DNA from: Chloroflexota bacterium
Lineage (GTDB): Bacteria > Chloroflexota > Dehalococcoidia > Dehalococcoidales > UBA2162
Assembly: GCA_016202525.1 (NCBI GenBank)
Contig: JACQOM010000040.1
Location: 1-5,955, forward strand
Reading direction: 5' to 3'
Length of the DNA: 5,955 bases
The position numbers and the translations under genes were made by a program. The notes below the pieces were generated by a model. The model had not been told where the DNA came from and did no database searches. It saw only the letters and a program-made list of their open reading frames with translations. This document shows, piece after piece, positions 1 to 5,955 of the stretch. The first letter of the stretch is position 1. The number at the start of each line of letters is the position of its first letter.

Positions 1-1
1 C

Positions 2-502
2 TATAAAACGGAAACAAGGTCGAGATACATGATATTCAGCAACTTCGGGTGGCCTTATGAGACCACGGTAGCCATGACCCGGTTGGTCTTCAGCGGCATA
101 CTGGAGAAATACCCCAACCTCAAATTCATCACCCATCATTGCGGCGGTATGGTGCCATTTTTTGAACAGAGAATAATCGGCGCCTACGACCACGCTACGA
201 AACTGCGTGGCGCCAAGTATCAGGAAGGTCTCACTAAAGAGCCAATCGAGTATTTTAAGATGTTCTATTATGATACCGCCATTTATGGCAGTACGCCGGG
301 TCTGATGTGTGGTTACGCTCTCTGCGGTGCCGACCATATGTTGTTCGCCACCGATTTCCCCTTCGACAGTGAACTCGGCGAAAGGTACACCCGTCAAACA
401 ATTCAATCTATCGAGCAGATGACTATAGGCAAAACCGAGAAGAACGAGATATTCGAAAGTAATATCCGCCGCCTGCTGCGGTTACCTGCCCAGCGAAAAT
501 AA
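2..502 (+). CDS. Amidohydrolase-2 family (ACMSD-like) hydrolase/decarboxylase, 5'-truncated by the window edge
   Basis: The reading frame is open from base 2, giving 166 residues, so the first Met at 29 is internal and the true start lies upstream. Family members are about 280-350 residues with an N-terminal HxH metal motif; only the C-terminal half is here. Visible family marks are FGWPYETT (encoded about 44-67), the metal-site region THHCGG at about 131-148 after YPNLKF, and FATDFPF, whose Asp at 353-355 matches the conserved catalytic/metal Asp of the TIM-barrel amidohydrolases. Known members include aminocarboxymuconate-semialdehyde decarboxylase and related decarboxylases and hydrolases of cyclic or aromatic acids, which are cytoplasmic and usually Zn-dependent. 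The substrate cannot be read from this fragment. The stop is one base from the next start, so the two genes are almost certainly cotranscribed. Family assignment is fairly sure; the specific activity is unknown. Confidence 0.85.
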   Translation, partial: YKTETRSRYMIFSNFGWPYETTVAMTRLVFSGILEKYPNLKFITHHCGGMVPFFEQRIIGAYDHATKLRGAKYQEGLTKEPIEYFKMFYYDTAIYGSTPGLMCGYALCGADHMLFATDFPFDSELGERYTRQTIQSIEQMTIGKTEKNEIFESNIRRLLRLPAQRK

Positions 503-503
503 T

Positions 504-1949
504 ATGATTAAACGCGCGGAAAAAGCGATACCTTCACTGGATGAGATTTTCTCCCCTCGCCGGGTCGCCGTTGTCGGGGCGTCACCATCCGGAGGCTGGG
601 CAACCGGGGTCGTTCAGCTCCTCAAAGAGGCTAAATTCCCCGCTATCTACCCAGTCAATCCGAACTATAAAGAGGTGCTTGGGCTGCCCTGCTACCCCAG
701 TGTCAACACTATCCCCGGCCCGGTCGACCATGTCATCGTCAGCATTCGGGCGGAGTCAGTCCTGGCGCTGCTGGACGAGTGTGCCGCCAAGGGTGTAAAG
801 TCGGTCCATTTTTTTACCGCCGGTTTCAGTGAGACGGGCGCCGCGGAACGTGCCGAACTGGAAAAAACCATGCTTGCCAAGGCCAGAGCCGGCGGCTTCC
901 GCATTATCGGCCCCAACTCCCTGGGACTGATGGTGCCCAAGAGCCGCCTGGTCAACAACATCAAAATACCTCTGGAACCCGGCCCGATTTCCGTCCTTTC
1001 CCAGAGCGGAGGCTATGTCGAGGACATTCCCCTGTACGGCAGCCCGAGAGGGCTACGCTTCAGCAAGATTGTCAGCTACGGCAATGCCCTAGATATCAAT
1101 GAGTGCGAACTCATGGAGTATTTTGCCACAGACCCTGAGACCGGGATTATAGCCGCCTATATCGAGGGGGTAAGGGAAGGGAAACGTTTTGTGAAGGCAC
1201 TCCGTGAAGCGGCCGCCCGGAAACCGGTAGTTATCTGCAAAGGTGGCGCTACTGAAGCCGGCCGCAGAACTACCCGAAGCCATACCGCCAGTCTCACCAG
1301 CTCGGCTACCGTATTCAACGCCCTGTGCCGCCAGATGAAGGCAATTCAGGTCGATGATATCGAAGAACTAATCGACATGCTGGTAGCGCTCCACTCGGTC
1401 AACCCACGGCCACGTGGCAACGGCGTTGCTATCATCGGCGCCGGCGGCGGCATCAGCGTCCTGGCAGCCGACGAGATGGAAAAAGCCGGGCTTCACGTGC
1501 CTCCTCTCTCGCCCGAGGTACAGTCGGAATTAAAAAGGTTCTTGCCTCTTGCCGGCAGTATCTTCAGCAACCCCATAGATGCTGATACCATTAACTCCTC
1601 CCAAAATATCTCTGAGACGCTGCGCGTAGTCAGCCGGGTCCCCGATATCGACATGCTTATCTATCACCTGGGATTCCACCCTATCAGCCGCTGGGGCCGC
1701 GACCGTTTCTCTTCAGAGGCTTATCTGAAACCAGTCAGTGATGCCATCCGAGAGGTACAACAAACCACAGGGAAACCTGTGCTGGTGGCACTGCGTCCCG
1801 CTCTGGAACTGGAGACTATGCCAGAATTTCTCTCCGCCCAGGAAGGGTTCGTCGCCGCCGGACTACCGGTATTTCACTCGATGCGCCAGGCAGCCAGAGC
1901 AATGGCCCGCCTTGTCGCTTGGAACCGGCCGGAAACCAAAACGACCTGA
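504..1949 (+). CDS. ADP-forming acyl-CoA synthetase alpha-subunit-like protein (CoA-binding plus ligase domains)
   Basis: This 481-residue protein matches the size of stand-alone alpha subunits of ADP-forming acyl-CoA synthetases, which interconvert acyl-CoA + ADP + Pi and acid + CoA + ATP. Seen in order: a Rossmann CoA-binding domain (about 12-110, VAVVGASPSGG at 21-31, YPVNPNY further on); a succinyl-CoA-ligase-like domain with SQSGG at 166-170, Glu221 in YIEG and the phosphoryl-accepting histidine in SHTAS (His260); and a third flavodoxin-like domain (about 308-470, VAIIGAGGG, SNPIDAD). Glu221 and His260 correspond to the pair described in archaeal enzymes of this family. No ATP-grasp (beta) domain is present, so a separate subunit is needed for the full reaction. 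The start at 504 lacks a clear Shine-Dalgarno, consistent with translational coupling to the hydrolase ending at 502. The acyl substrate is not known; a product of the upstream hydrolase is a reasonable inference. A CoA-ligase-like protein with another role is the alternative. Confidence 0.85.
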   Translation: MIKRAEKAIPSLDEIFSPRRVAVVGASPSGGWATGVVQLLKEAKFPAIYPVNPNYKEVLGLPCYPSVNTIPGPVDHVIVSIRAESVLALLDECAAKGVKSVHFFTAGFSETGAAERAELEKTMLAKARAGGFRIIGPNSLGLMVPKSRLVNNIKIPLEPGPISVLSQSGGYVEDIPLYGSPRGLRFSKIVSYGNALDINECELMEYFATDPETGIIAAYIEGVREGKRFVKALREAAARKPVVICKGGATEAGRRTTRSHTASLTSSATVFNALCRQMKAIQVDDIEELIDMLVALHSVNPRPRGNGVAIIGAGGGISVLAADEMEKAGLHVPPLSPEVQSELKRFLPLAGSIFSNPIDADTINSSQNISETLRVVSRVPDIDMLIYHLGFHPISRWGRDRFSSEAYLKPVSDAIREVQQTTGKPVLVALRPALELETMPEFLSAQEGFVAAGLPVFHSMRQAARAMARLVAWNRPETKTT

Positions 1950-1970
1950 TACGTCATACTTAGGTATCAG
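1946..1970 (+). terminator. Weak hairpin at the end of the acyl-CoA synthetase gene
   Basis: A perfect 7-bp inverted repeat, CTGATAC (1946-1952) and GTATCAG (1964-1970), is separated by 11 bases and overlaps the TGA stop. It is AT-rich and followed by AAAACAGG rather than a T-run, so it is a poor intrinsic terminator. It may mark a 3' mRNA structure or be chance. Confidence 0.2.
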
Positions 1971-2126
1971 AAAACAGGTAATTCTATTTAGCAAACAACA
2001 GACTATTCCCACTATATCCAAATCGATATATCGGTAGTATATTGATAGGCGAAGATATAAAGGTCTGCTACGCAAACACTACCGCTATGGTATTGTTGCA
2101 ACTTCTCATTACTTGAAGGAGTTCGT
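1950..2126 (+). promoter_or_regulatory. AT-rich intergenic region with palindromes, probable promoter region of the cytochrome gene
   Basis: This 177-base gap is visibly richer in A+T than its flanking genes. It holds a perfect 10-bp palindrome CGATATATCG (2024-2033), a separated inverted repeat CGGTAGT (2032-2038) / ACTACCG (2078-2084), and an 8-bp palindrome GTTGCAAC (2095-2102). TTGATA at 2042-2047 resembles a -35 box and TATAAA at 2056-2061 and TATATT at 2038-2043 resemble -10 boxes, but no pair has good spacing. The change of function across the gap and the strong downstream ribosome site suggest transcription starts here. No operator can be assigned to a known regulator. Confidence 0.35.
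2115..2121 (+). promoter_or_regulatory. Ribosome binding site of the cytochrome gene
   Basis: GAAGGAG lies five bases before the ATG at 2127. It fixes that ATG as the start, which also places the lipoprotein signal peptide exactly at the N-terminus. Confidence 0.8.
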
Positions 2127-3041
2127 ATGACGAGAAAAGCTATTCTGATATCGGGTATCATCGCTGGTGTGGCACTGTTGGCAGTGGCTCTGGTTGCCTG
2201 CGGTCAGAACCTCCAGCCCCAGGTGGACAAGTTGACAAAGGAGAACAAGATTCTCAAAGAGATAGTCGGGGAGCCACCAGCTTCTCTGAACAAGTTATTT
2301 CCGCCCCAGTCTCCCACGCCTGTCTTTCTCCTGGGGATGTTTGATTTAGCCATGCCTTTTGAAGGCATTGGTGTCGACCTCGGGGAAGGAGATATTGCCG
2401 GGGCTAAAGCCAACTTCGACGCTTTCAAGAAACAATATATCAAGATGTCCGATATGGTTCCGGAATGGAAGGACAAGTTTCCTATGGCACCAGTGAATAC
2501 TCTGGAGCAAGCTCTGGCCAGCGGCGACCCGGCTAAGGTCGGGCCCGCCATGGGCGGAGTCGGCAAGGTCTGCGGCGATTGCCATGCCATCAACCTGGTC
2601 AAGGTAGAGCAGAAATATCACTGGCCAAGCTTCGATAACGTCAAGCTCACTGACCCGGTGACCAAGGCATCCCAATCATTTGGCGATTACATGATAGGTC
2701 TTGACGGGGCATTCGTTGGCGCCGCCATCGACCTCCAGGAGGGACAACTGGACAATGCCCGGAAGAATTACGATGCGTTTAGTGCTCGTTTTCAGACTCT
2801 TTCTACGGCCTGTGCCGCATGCCACACTACTGCCAGAGCTTACTTCGTCGACCCCACTTCACAGAGTATGGTAGAGCAGTTAGGTAAAGCACTAAAATCC
2901 ACACCTCCGGATGGCAAAGCCGTGGGAGACCTGATGCAGGGAATAGGCAATGAAATCTGCATGAAGTGCCATTTTGTTCATCTCCCCGCCCAGACCACCA
3001 AGGACCTGTGGGAGGAAGTACTCCCCGACCTGCTGAAATAA
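2127..3041 (+). CDS. Triheme c-type cytochrome lipoprotein with duplicated modules
   Basis: A 304-residue exported protein. Residues 1-25 form a lipoprotein signal: MTRK, a hydrophobic stretch, then LVAC with Cys25 as the lipidated residue, so the mature protein should be anchored on the outer face of the cytoplasmic membrane. Three CxxCH heme c sites are present: CGDCH (149-153), CAACH (229-233) and CMKCH (278-282). A short heptad-like stretch follows the anchor (about 30-45). The body is two related modules. VDLGEGDIAGAKANFDAF (83-100) aligns with IDLQEGQLDNARKNYDAF (201-218), and CGDCHAINLVKVEQKYHW aligns with CMKCHFVHLPAQTTKDLW. The middle heme site of module 2 has no counterpart in module 1, where MVPEW stands in its place. 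The likely role is periplasmic-side electron transfer; partner and potential are unknown. I do not recognise a named family. A stem-loop follows the stop, then a membrane-protein gene on the same strand. Confidence 0.88.
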   Translation: MTRKAILISGIIAGVALLAVALVACGQNLQPQVDKLTKENKILKEIVGEPPASLNKLFPPQSPTPVFLLGMFDLAMPFEGIGVDLGEGDIAGAKANFDAFKKQYIKMSDMVPEWKDKFPMAPVNTLEQALASGDPAKVGPAMGGVGKVCGDCHAINLVKVEQKYHWPSFDNVKLTDPVTKASQSFGDYMIGLDGAFVGAAIDLQEGQLDNARKNYDAFSARFQTLSTACAACHTTARAYFVDPTSQSMVEQLGKALKSTPPDGKAVGDLMQGIGNEICMKCHFVHLPAQTTKDLWEEVLPDLLK

Positions 3042-3074
3042 GAGAAACAGATACCAGCGACCTGTAATAGACCT

Positions 3075-3112
3075 CACAGGGGCAGCCCCAACAAGCAGGG
3101 GTTGCCCTTGTG
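3075..3112 (+). terminator. Strong stem-loop between the cytochrome and membrane-protein genes
   Basis: CACAGGGGCAGCCCC (3075-3089) pairs with GGGGTTGCCCTTGTG (3098-3112) over 15 positions, 13 Watson-Crick and two G-U, around the 8-base loop AACAAGCA. It begins 33 bases after the cytochrome stop. The following bases are TATATCTG, not a T-tract, so it may terminate only partially or may protect the 3' end of the cytochrome mRNA. It is by far the strongest hairpin I found in the intergenic regions. Confidence 0.6.
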
Positions 3113-3141
3113 TATATCTGACAATGCCAAATCAGCACAAC

Positions 3142-3149
3142 AGAAGGAG
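3142..3149 (+). promoter_or_regulatory. Ribosome binding site deciding a TTG start
   Basis: AGAAGGAG lies five bases before TTG at 3155. No in-frame ATG is nearby (the first in-frame ATG is at residue 46, inside the coding sequence), so this site is the reason for choosing TTG. Confidence 0.75.
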
Positions 3150-3154
3150 CGAGA

Positions 3155-3753
3155 TTGACTAATACAACCAGAAATAAATCCGGCGCAGAAATCAAAAAGC
3201 CTAACGCACTCTGGACCATTATTCAAATCGCCAATCCCTACTTTGTCATTCTGGCCATCCTACTTCCGGTTGCCGCCCTGGTGTTTGCCATGAACCGGAG
3301 AGATTTGTTGCCGATAAACTACGTTCATATTATGACCGGGGCTCTCTGGACGGGAATCGACCTTTTCATGGGGCTTATCCTAGGCCCAACTCTTGGCGGT
3401 GTTAACCCCGCAGAACGCGCCAATGTATTCAAGCGTCTGACACCGAAGATGACCTTCTTCATGCCGGTAATAGCTGCCGTCTAACTGCCGGCATTAACCT
3501 CGCCCAGAGGCTCGGCATCTTTTCACTGGCCAATCCCAAGATTATCATATCGTTAATTATCGTGACTATTCTGACGGTTCAGGGGTTTGGAATTCTGCTG
3601 CCCAACGAAATTCGGATACTGAAGCAGTTACTTTCCGACACCCCGGATGCAGAGAAAATCTCCAGACTGGGAATGAGAAATGCTAGGCTCGGTGGCATCC
3701 AGGGCATACTCCAGATTTCCGTCATCTTTATCATGGCAGTTTTAAGGTTCTAA
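3155..3753 (+). pseudogene. Small five-helix integral membrane protein, interrupted by a frameshift near 3480
   Basis: The frame from TTG 3155 gives 109 residues and stops at TAA 3482-3484 in the middle of a hydrophobic helix (FFMPVIAAV). The -1 frame continues without a stop from upstream of 3481 to TAA 3751-3753, reading LTAGINLAQRLGIFSLANPK and onward. Supplying one base near 3480 joins them as VIAAVLTAGINLAQ, about 199 residues in all. The joined protein has about five membrane segments: residues 29-46, 56-78, 99-120 (the broken one), one around IIISLIIVTILTVQGFGILL, and a C-terminal one ending IFIMAVLRF. His58 in NYVHIMTGALW is the main candidate metal or heme ligand. The general look recalls CopD/DUF2269-type membrane proteins, but I cannot assign a family. 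Position after the cytochrome suggests, without proving, a shared redox role. The break may be a real mutation or an assembly error. Confidence 0.75.
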
Positions 3754-3772
3754 ACAACATACTTTTCAGAGC

Positions 3773-3793
3773 AATACCAAGCATTACGGTATT
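3773..3793 (+). terminator. Weak hairpin downstream of the membrane-protein gene
   Basis: AATACC (3773-3778) and GGTATT (3788-3793) form a 6-bp perfect inverted repeat with a 9-base loop, 20 bases after the stop at 3753. The stem is AT-rich and the downstream sequence is pyrimidine-rich (CCTCCCTTCTCTG) but not a T-run. Terminator function is doubtful. Confidence 0.2.
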
Positions 3794-3820
3794 ACGCGCC
3801 TCCCTTCTCTGTTTATCCCC

Positions 3821-3849
3821 TTCACCCGCAGGCACCAACCATTTATGAT
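3821..3849 (+). promoter_or_regulatory. Candidate sigma70-type promoter for the ABC exporter gene
   Basis: TTCACC (3821-3826, four of six matches to TTGACA) and TATGAT (3844-3849, five of six to TATAAT) are separated by exactly 17 bases. Transcription would begin near 3856, a few bases before the ribosome site GGAG at 3861-3864 and the ATG at 3871, leaving a very short leader. The assignment is by consensus only. Confidence 0.4.
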
Positions 3850-3870
3850 AAAATGAGATGGGAGAAAACC

Positions 3871-5955
3871 ATGCGTATCTTCTGGCGAATCGCAGCGCTA
3901 TTCTGGAAATACTGGCCACGGGCGCTGGTGACCTATTTCTGTCTTTTTGCCGGCGCCGGTCTGGCTGTGGTGATACCCCGGCTCACCGGCCAGGCAATCG
4001 ACCTGGCGTTAGGCTCGAGCCGGACCAGCGCCATTATCCTCACTGCTCTGGGTATTGCTATCGCCGGTCTGCTACGGAGCATACTCAGCTACTGGCAGAG
4101 CTATCTGGCAGAGTTCCTTTCGCAGAGAGTAGCTTACGACCTGCGCAACATCATTTACGACCATCTACAACGGCTCAGCTACGCCTTTCATGACCGCTCA
4201 CAGACCGGGCAACTGATGTCACGGGCAACCGTCGATGTCGATGGCGTACGCATGTTCGTCGGTTTCGCCCTGCTGCGGGGCGTCTATTTCCTTGTCCTGC
4301 TGGTGGCAATTACTGTTCTGCTCCTCTTGCTCAACTGGCAACTGGCATTGCTCAGCTTGAGTGTTCTGCCTTTTATATCGTTTAGGACTATTGCTATTAA
4401 CCGGAAGCTGCGGACGCTGTGGATGAAAATTCAGCAGGGTGTCGGCGTTCTGGGCACCATCGTCCAGGAAAACCTGGTCGGCGCCAGAGTAGTACGGGCT
4501 TTTGCCCGACAGGACTTTGAGAACCAGAAGTTCCTCAATCAGGCTAAAACGATATATGACCAGGAGATAGAAGCCAATAACCTGCTCGCCGCCAACAGCC
4601 CGGTGATGAGTTTCGCCCTGCTGCTGGCAATGGGCGGTATCCTATGGTACGGGGGCAGGCAAGTGGTAGCCGGGGCTCTCACCCAGGGTCAACTGGCACA
4701 GTTTTTACTTTACCTCGTCATGCTCAACATGCCCGTGCGGATGCTGGGATGGCTGACGATACTTTTCTCAAGAGCAATGTCCTCCGGGCAGCGCGTGTTC
4801 GAGATTCTGGATGAGGTTTCACCCGTAACCGAGAAGCCGGACGCTATCGACCTCACTGAAATCAAAGGCATGGTGCGCTTCGAGAATGTCTCCTTTAATT
4901 ACGGCTCCCACGGTGCAGTCTTAAAAGACATCAATTTTGAGGTTAAACCGGGCCAGATGGTGGCGCTGGTCGGCGCCAGCGGCAGCGGCAAATCGACCAT
5001 CGCCAATCTCATCCCGCGCTTCTATGATGTCACCGCCGGACGCATTACTATCGACGGCATAGATGTCCGTGATTTATCACTGGCATCTTTGCGCCGGCAC
5101 GTCGGCATTGTCCACCAGGACACCTTCCTCTTTTCCGCAACCATCCGGGAAAACATCAGCTACGGCCGCCCGGAGGCCACTATGAACGAAATCATACACG
5201 CCGCCAAAGCCGCCCAGTTGCATGACTTTATTATCACCCTACCCGATGGCTACGAGACCTGGGTCGGCGAGAGAGGGATAACCCTCTCCGGCGGGCAGAA
5301 GCAAAGACTGGCTATCGCCCGCTCGATACTGCTCAACCCCCGTATTATGATAATGGACGATTCTACATCCAGTGTCGATACGGAGACCGAGTATTTTATC
5401 CAGCAGGCGTTGACCGAGCTACTGACCGGTCGGACTACTTTCGTTATTGCCCAACGGCTGCGCTCGATACAGATGGCAGACATTATACTGGTGCTCAAGA
5501 ACGGGCGCATCGTCGGACAGGGCACACACCATGAGTTGCTTGCCAGCAATGAATTCTACCAGCAACTCTTCCGTCTTCAGTTCCAGCATCAGGAAGACTG
5601 GACGAAACCGGTGGCAACCGCATCTGTGCCGGAGCCAGCACCCGCTCTATCTACTAACAGCAACAACCATGACTCTCAAAGTACCGAAAGTAGACGGTTG
5701 AGAAGCAGCCTGACTGACTCCGATGACATTGTATATGGCAAGCCTTATGATTCACGAATTGTCTCGCGGTTGGTAAAATACTTTACCCAGTATAAAGTGG
5801 CCGTTCCCCTGACCTTAGCCGCTACGTTACTCTACACATTCTCCGTAGTCGCTAACCCGTATCTGGTCGGTGTCGCCATAAACAAATATATCGTTGCCGG
5901 CAATCTGGCCGGGCTCAACATGATTATCCTGCTTTTTCTGGGCAACGCCCTGCTC
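3871..5955 (+). CDS. Fused heterodimer-type ABC exporter (TMD-NBD-TMD...), 3' end beyond the window
   Basis: The frame is open from ATG 3871 (GGAG six bases upstream) to the last base, 695 residues with no stop. Residues 1-310 are a six-helix exporter domain (helices roughly 18-36, 53-75, 131-150, 153-172, 241-262, 274-295). Residues 331-570 are a nucleotide-binding domain: Walker A GASGSGKST (368-376, Lys374), Q-loop Gln416, signature LSGGQ (472-476), Walker B IMIMDD with Asp496, D-loop SSVD (500-503). The usual catalytic Glu after Walker B is Asp497, and the switch His is Gln528 (IAQRL), the pattern of the degenerate half of heterodimeric exporters such as Thermotoga TM287. After the NBD (LFRLQFQHQ) comes a polar linker (about 580-625), then DSRIVSRLVKYF and a second membrane domain (from about 640) cut by the window end. 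The expected remainder is five helices and a consensus NBD. It is a multidrug- or lipid-type exporter of the cytoplasmic membrane by family; the substrate is unknown. Confidence 0.88.
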   Translation, partial: MRIFWRIAALFWKYWPRALVTYFCLFAGAGLAVVIPRLTGQAIDLALGSSRTSAIILTALGIAIAGLLRSILSYWQSYLAEFLSQRVAYDLRNIIYDHLQRLSYAFHDRSQTGQLMSRATVDVDGVRMFVGFALLRGVYFLVLLVAITVLLLLLNWQLALLSLSVLPFISFRTIAINRKLRTLWMKIQQGVGVLGTIVQENLVGARVVRAFARQDFENQKFLNQAKTIYDQEIEANNLLAANSPVMSFALLLAMGGILWYGGRQVVAGALTQGQLAQFLLYLVMLNMPVRMLGWLTILFSRAMSSGQRVFEILDEVSPVTEKPDAIDLTEIKGMVRFENVSFNYGSHGAVLKDINFEVKPGQMVALVGASGSGKSTIANLIPRFYDVTAGRITIDGIDVRDLSLASLRRHVGIVHQDTFLFSATIRENISYGRPEATMNEIIHAAKAAQLHDFIITLPDGYETWVGERGITLSGGQKQRLAIARSILLNPRIMIMDDSTSSVDTETEYFIQQALTELLTGRTTFVIAQRLRSIQMADIILVLKNGRIVGQGTHHELLASNEFYQQLFRLQFQHQEDWTKPVATASVPEPAPALSTNSNNHDSQSTESRRLRSSLTDSDDIVYGKPYDSRIVSRLVKYFTQYKVAVPLTLAATLLYTFSVVANPYLVGVAINKYIVAGNLAGLNMIILLFLGNALL

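Noticed and set aside
29..502. Treating ATG 29 as the true start of the amidohydrolase
   Set aside because: The frame is open to the window edge, and a 157-residue product would lack the N-terminal metal-binding half that the family needs.
692..964. Minus-strand open frame inside the acyl-CoA synthetase gene
   Set aside because: It is antisense to a clearly coded domain, and its translation shows no recognisable motif or ribosome site.
2204..2675. Minus-strand open frames opposite the cytochrome gene
   Set aside because: They are shadows of the + strand gene, which has a signal peptide and three heme motifs.
2827..3219. Minus-strand 130-residue frame spanning the cytochrome end and the intergenic hairpin
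   Set aside because: It crosses the strong stem-loop and two well-supported gene ends, and its composition looks like a shadow frame.
3470..3490. Programmed -1 ribosomal frameshift in the membrane protein gene
   Set aside because: No slippery heptamer precedes the stop, and the hairpin surrounds the shift point rather than lying downstream.
3858..4193. Frame starting at ATG 3858, just before the ABC exporter
   Set aside because: It overlaps the exporter in another frame and has Arg/Pro-rich nonsense composition. The GGAG at 3861 serves ATG 3871 instead.
5250..5549. Minus-strand 99-residue frame opposite the NBD
   Set aside because: It is antisense to the LSGGQ and Walker B region, so it is a shadow.
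5447..5701. Plus-strand 84-residue frame over the NBD end and linker
   Set aside because: It is out of frame with the exporter, which stays open throughout; no ribosome site or sensible protein composition supports it.

Overview
This window reads almost entirely on the + strand and contains five protein-coding loci. No RNA genes, insertion sequences or CRISPR arrays were seen. GC content is moderate and Shine-Dalgarno sites are clear. A lipoprotein c-type cytochrome, an ADP-forming acyl-CoA synthetase-like protein and a TM287/288-like ABC exporter together suggest an anaerobic or sediment-type bacterium. A Chloroflexota/Dehalococcoidia lineage is my best guess from protein style alone. It is an inference, not a demonstrated placement.

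Region 1 (1-1949) is a tightly coupled catabolic pair. The first gene is the C-terminal half of an amidohydrolase-2 (ACMSD-like) metal-dependent hydrolase or decarboxylase whose start lies upstream of the window. One base after its stop begins a 481-residue CoA-binding/ligase protein like the alpha subunit of ADP-forming acyl-CoA synthetase. It keeps the phospho-histidine motif but has no ATP-grasp domain. The pair plausibly belongs to an operon for breakdown of a carboxylic or aromatic acid.

Region 2 (1950-3753) looks like a respiratory or redox segment. An AT-rich intergenic stretch with palindromes precedes a predicted triheme c-type cytochrome lipoprotein built from two repeated modules, the first of which lacks one heme site. 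A strong 15-bp stem-loop separates it from a small five-helix membrane protein. That protein starts at TTG and is broken by a single-base frameshift near 3480.

Region 3 (3754-5955) carries a plausible sigma70-type promoter followed by a large ABC exporter gene that runs off the right edge. Its first 570 or so residues are a complete TMD-NBD half-transporter with a degenerate ATPase site (Asp for the catalytic Glu, Gln for the switch His). Instead of stopping, the frame continues through a polar linker into a second transmembrane domain. This gives a fused TMD-NBD-TMD(-NBD) arrangement, where bacterial relatives usually have two genes. The fusion, the degenerate site, the duplicated cytochrome and the frameshifted membrane gene are the points most worth a second look. 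I found no clear sign of a wholly new system.
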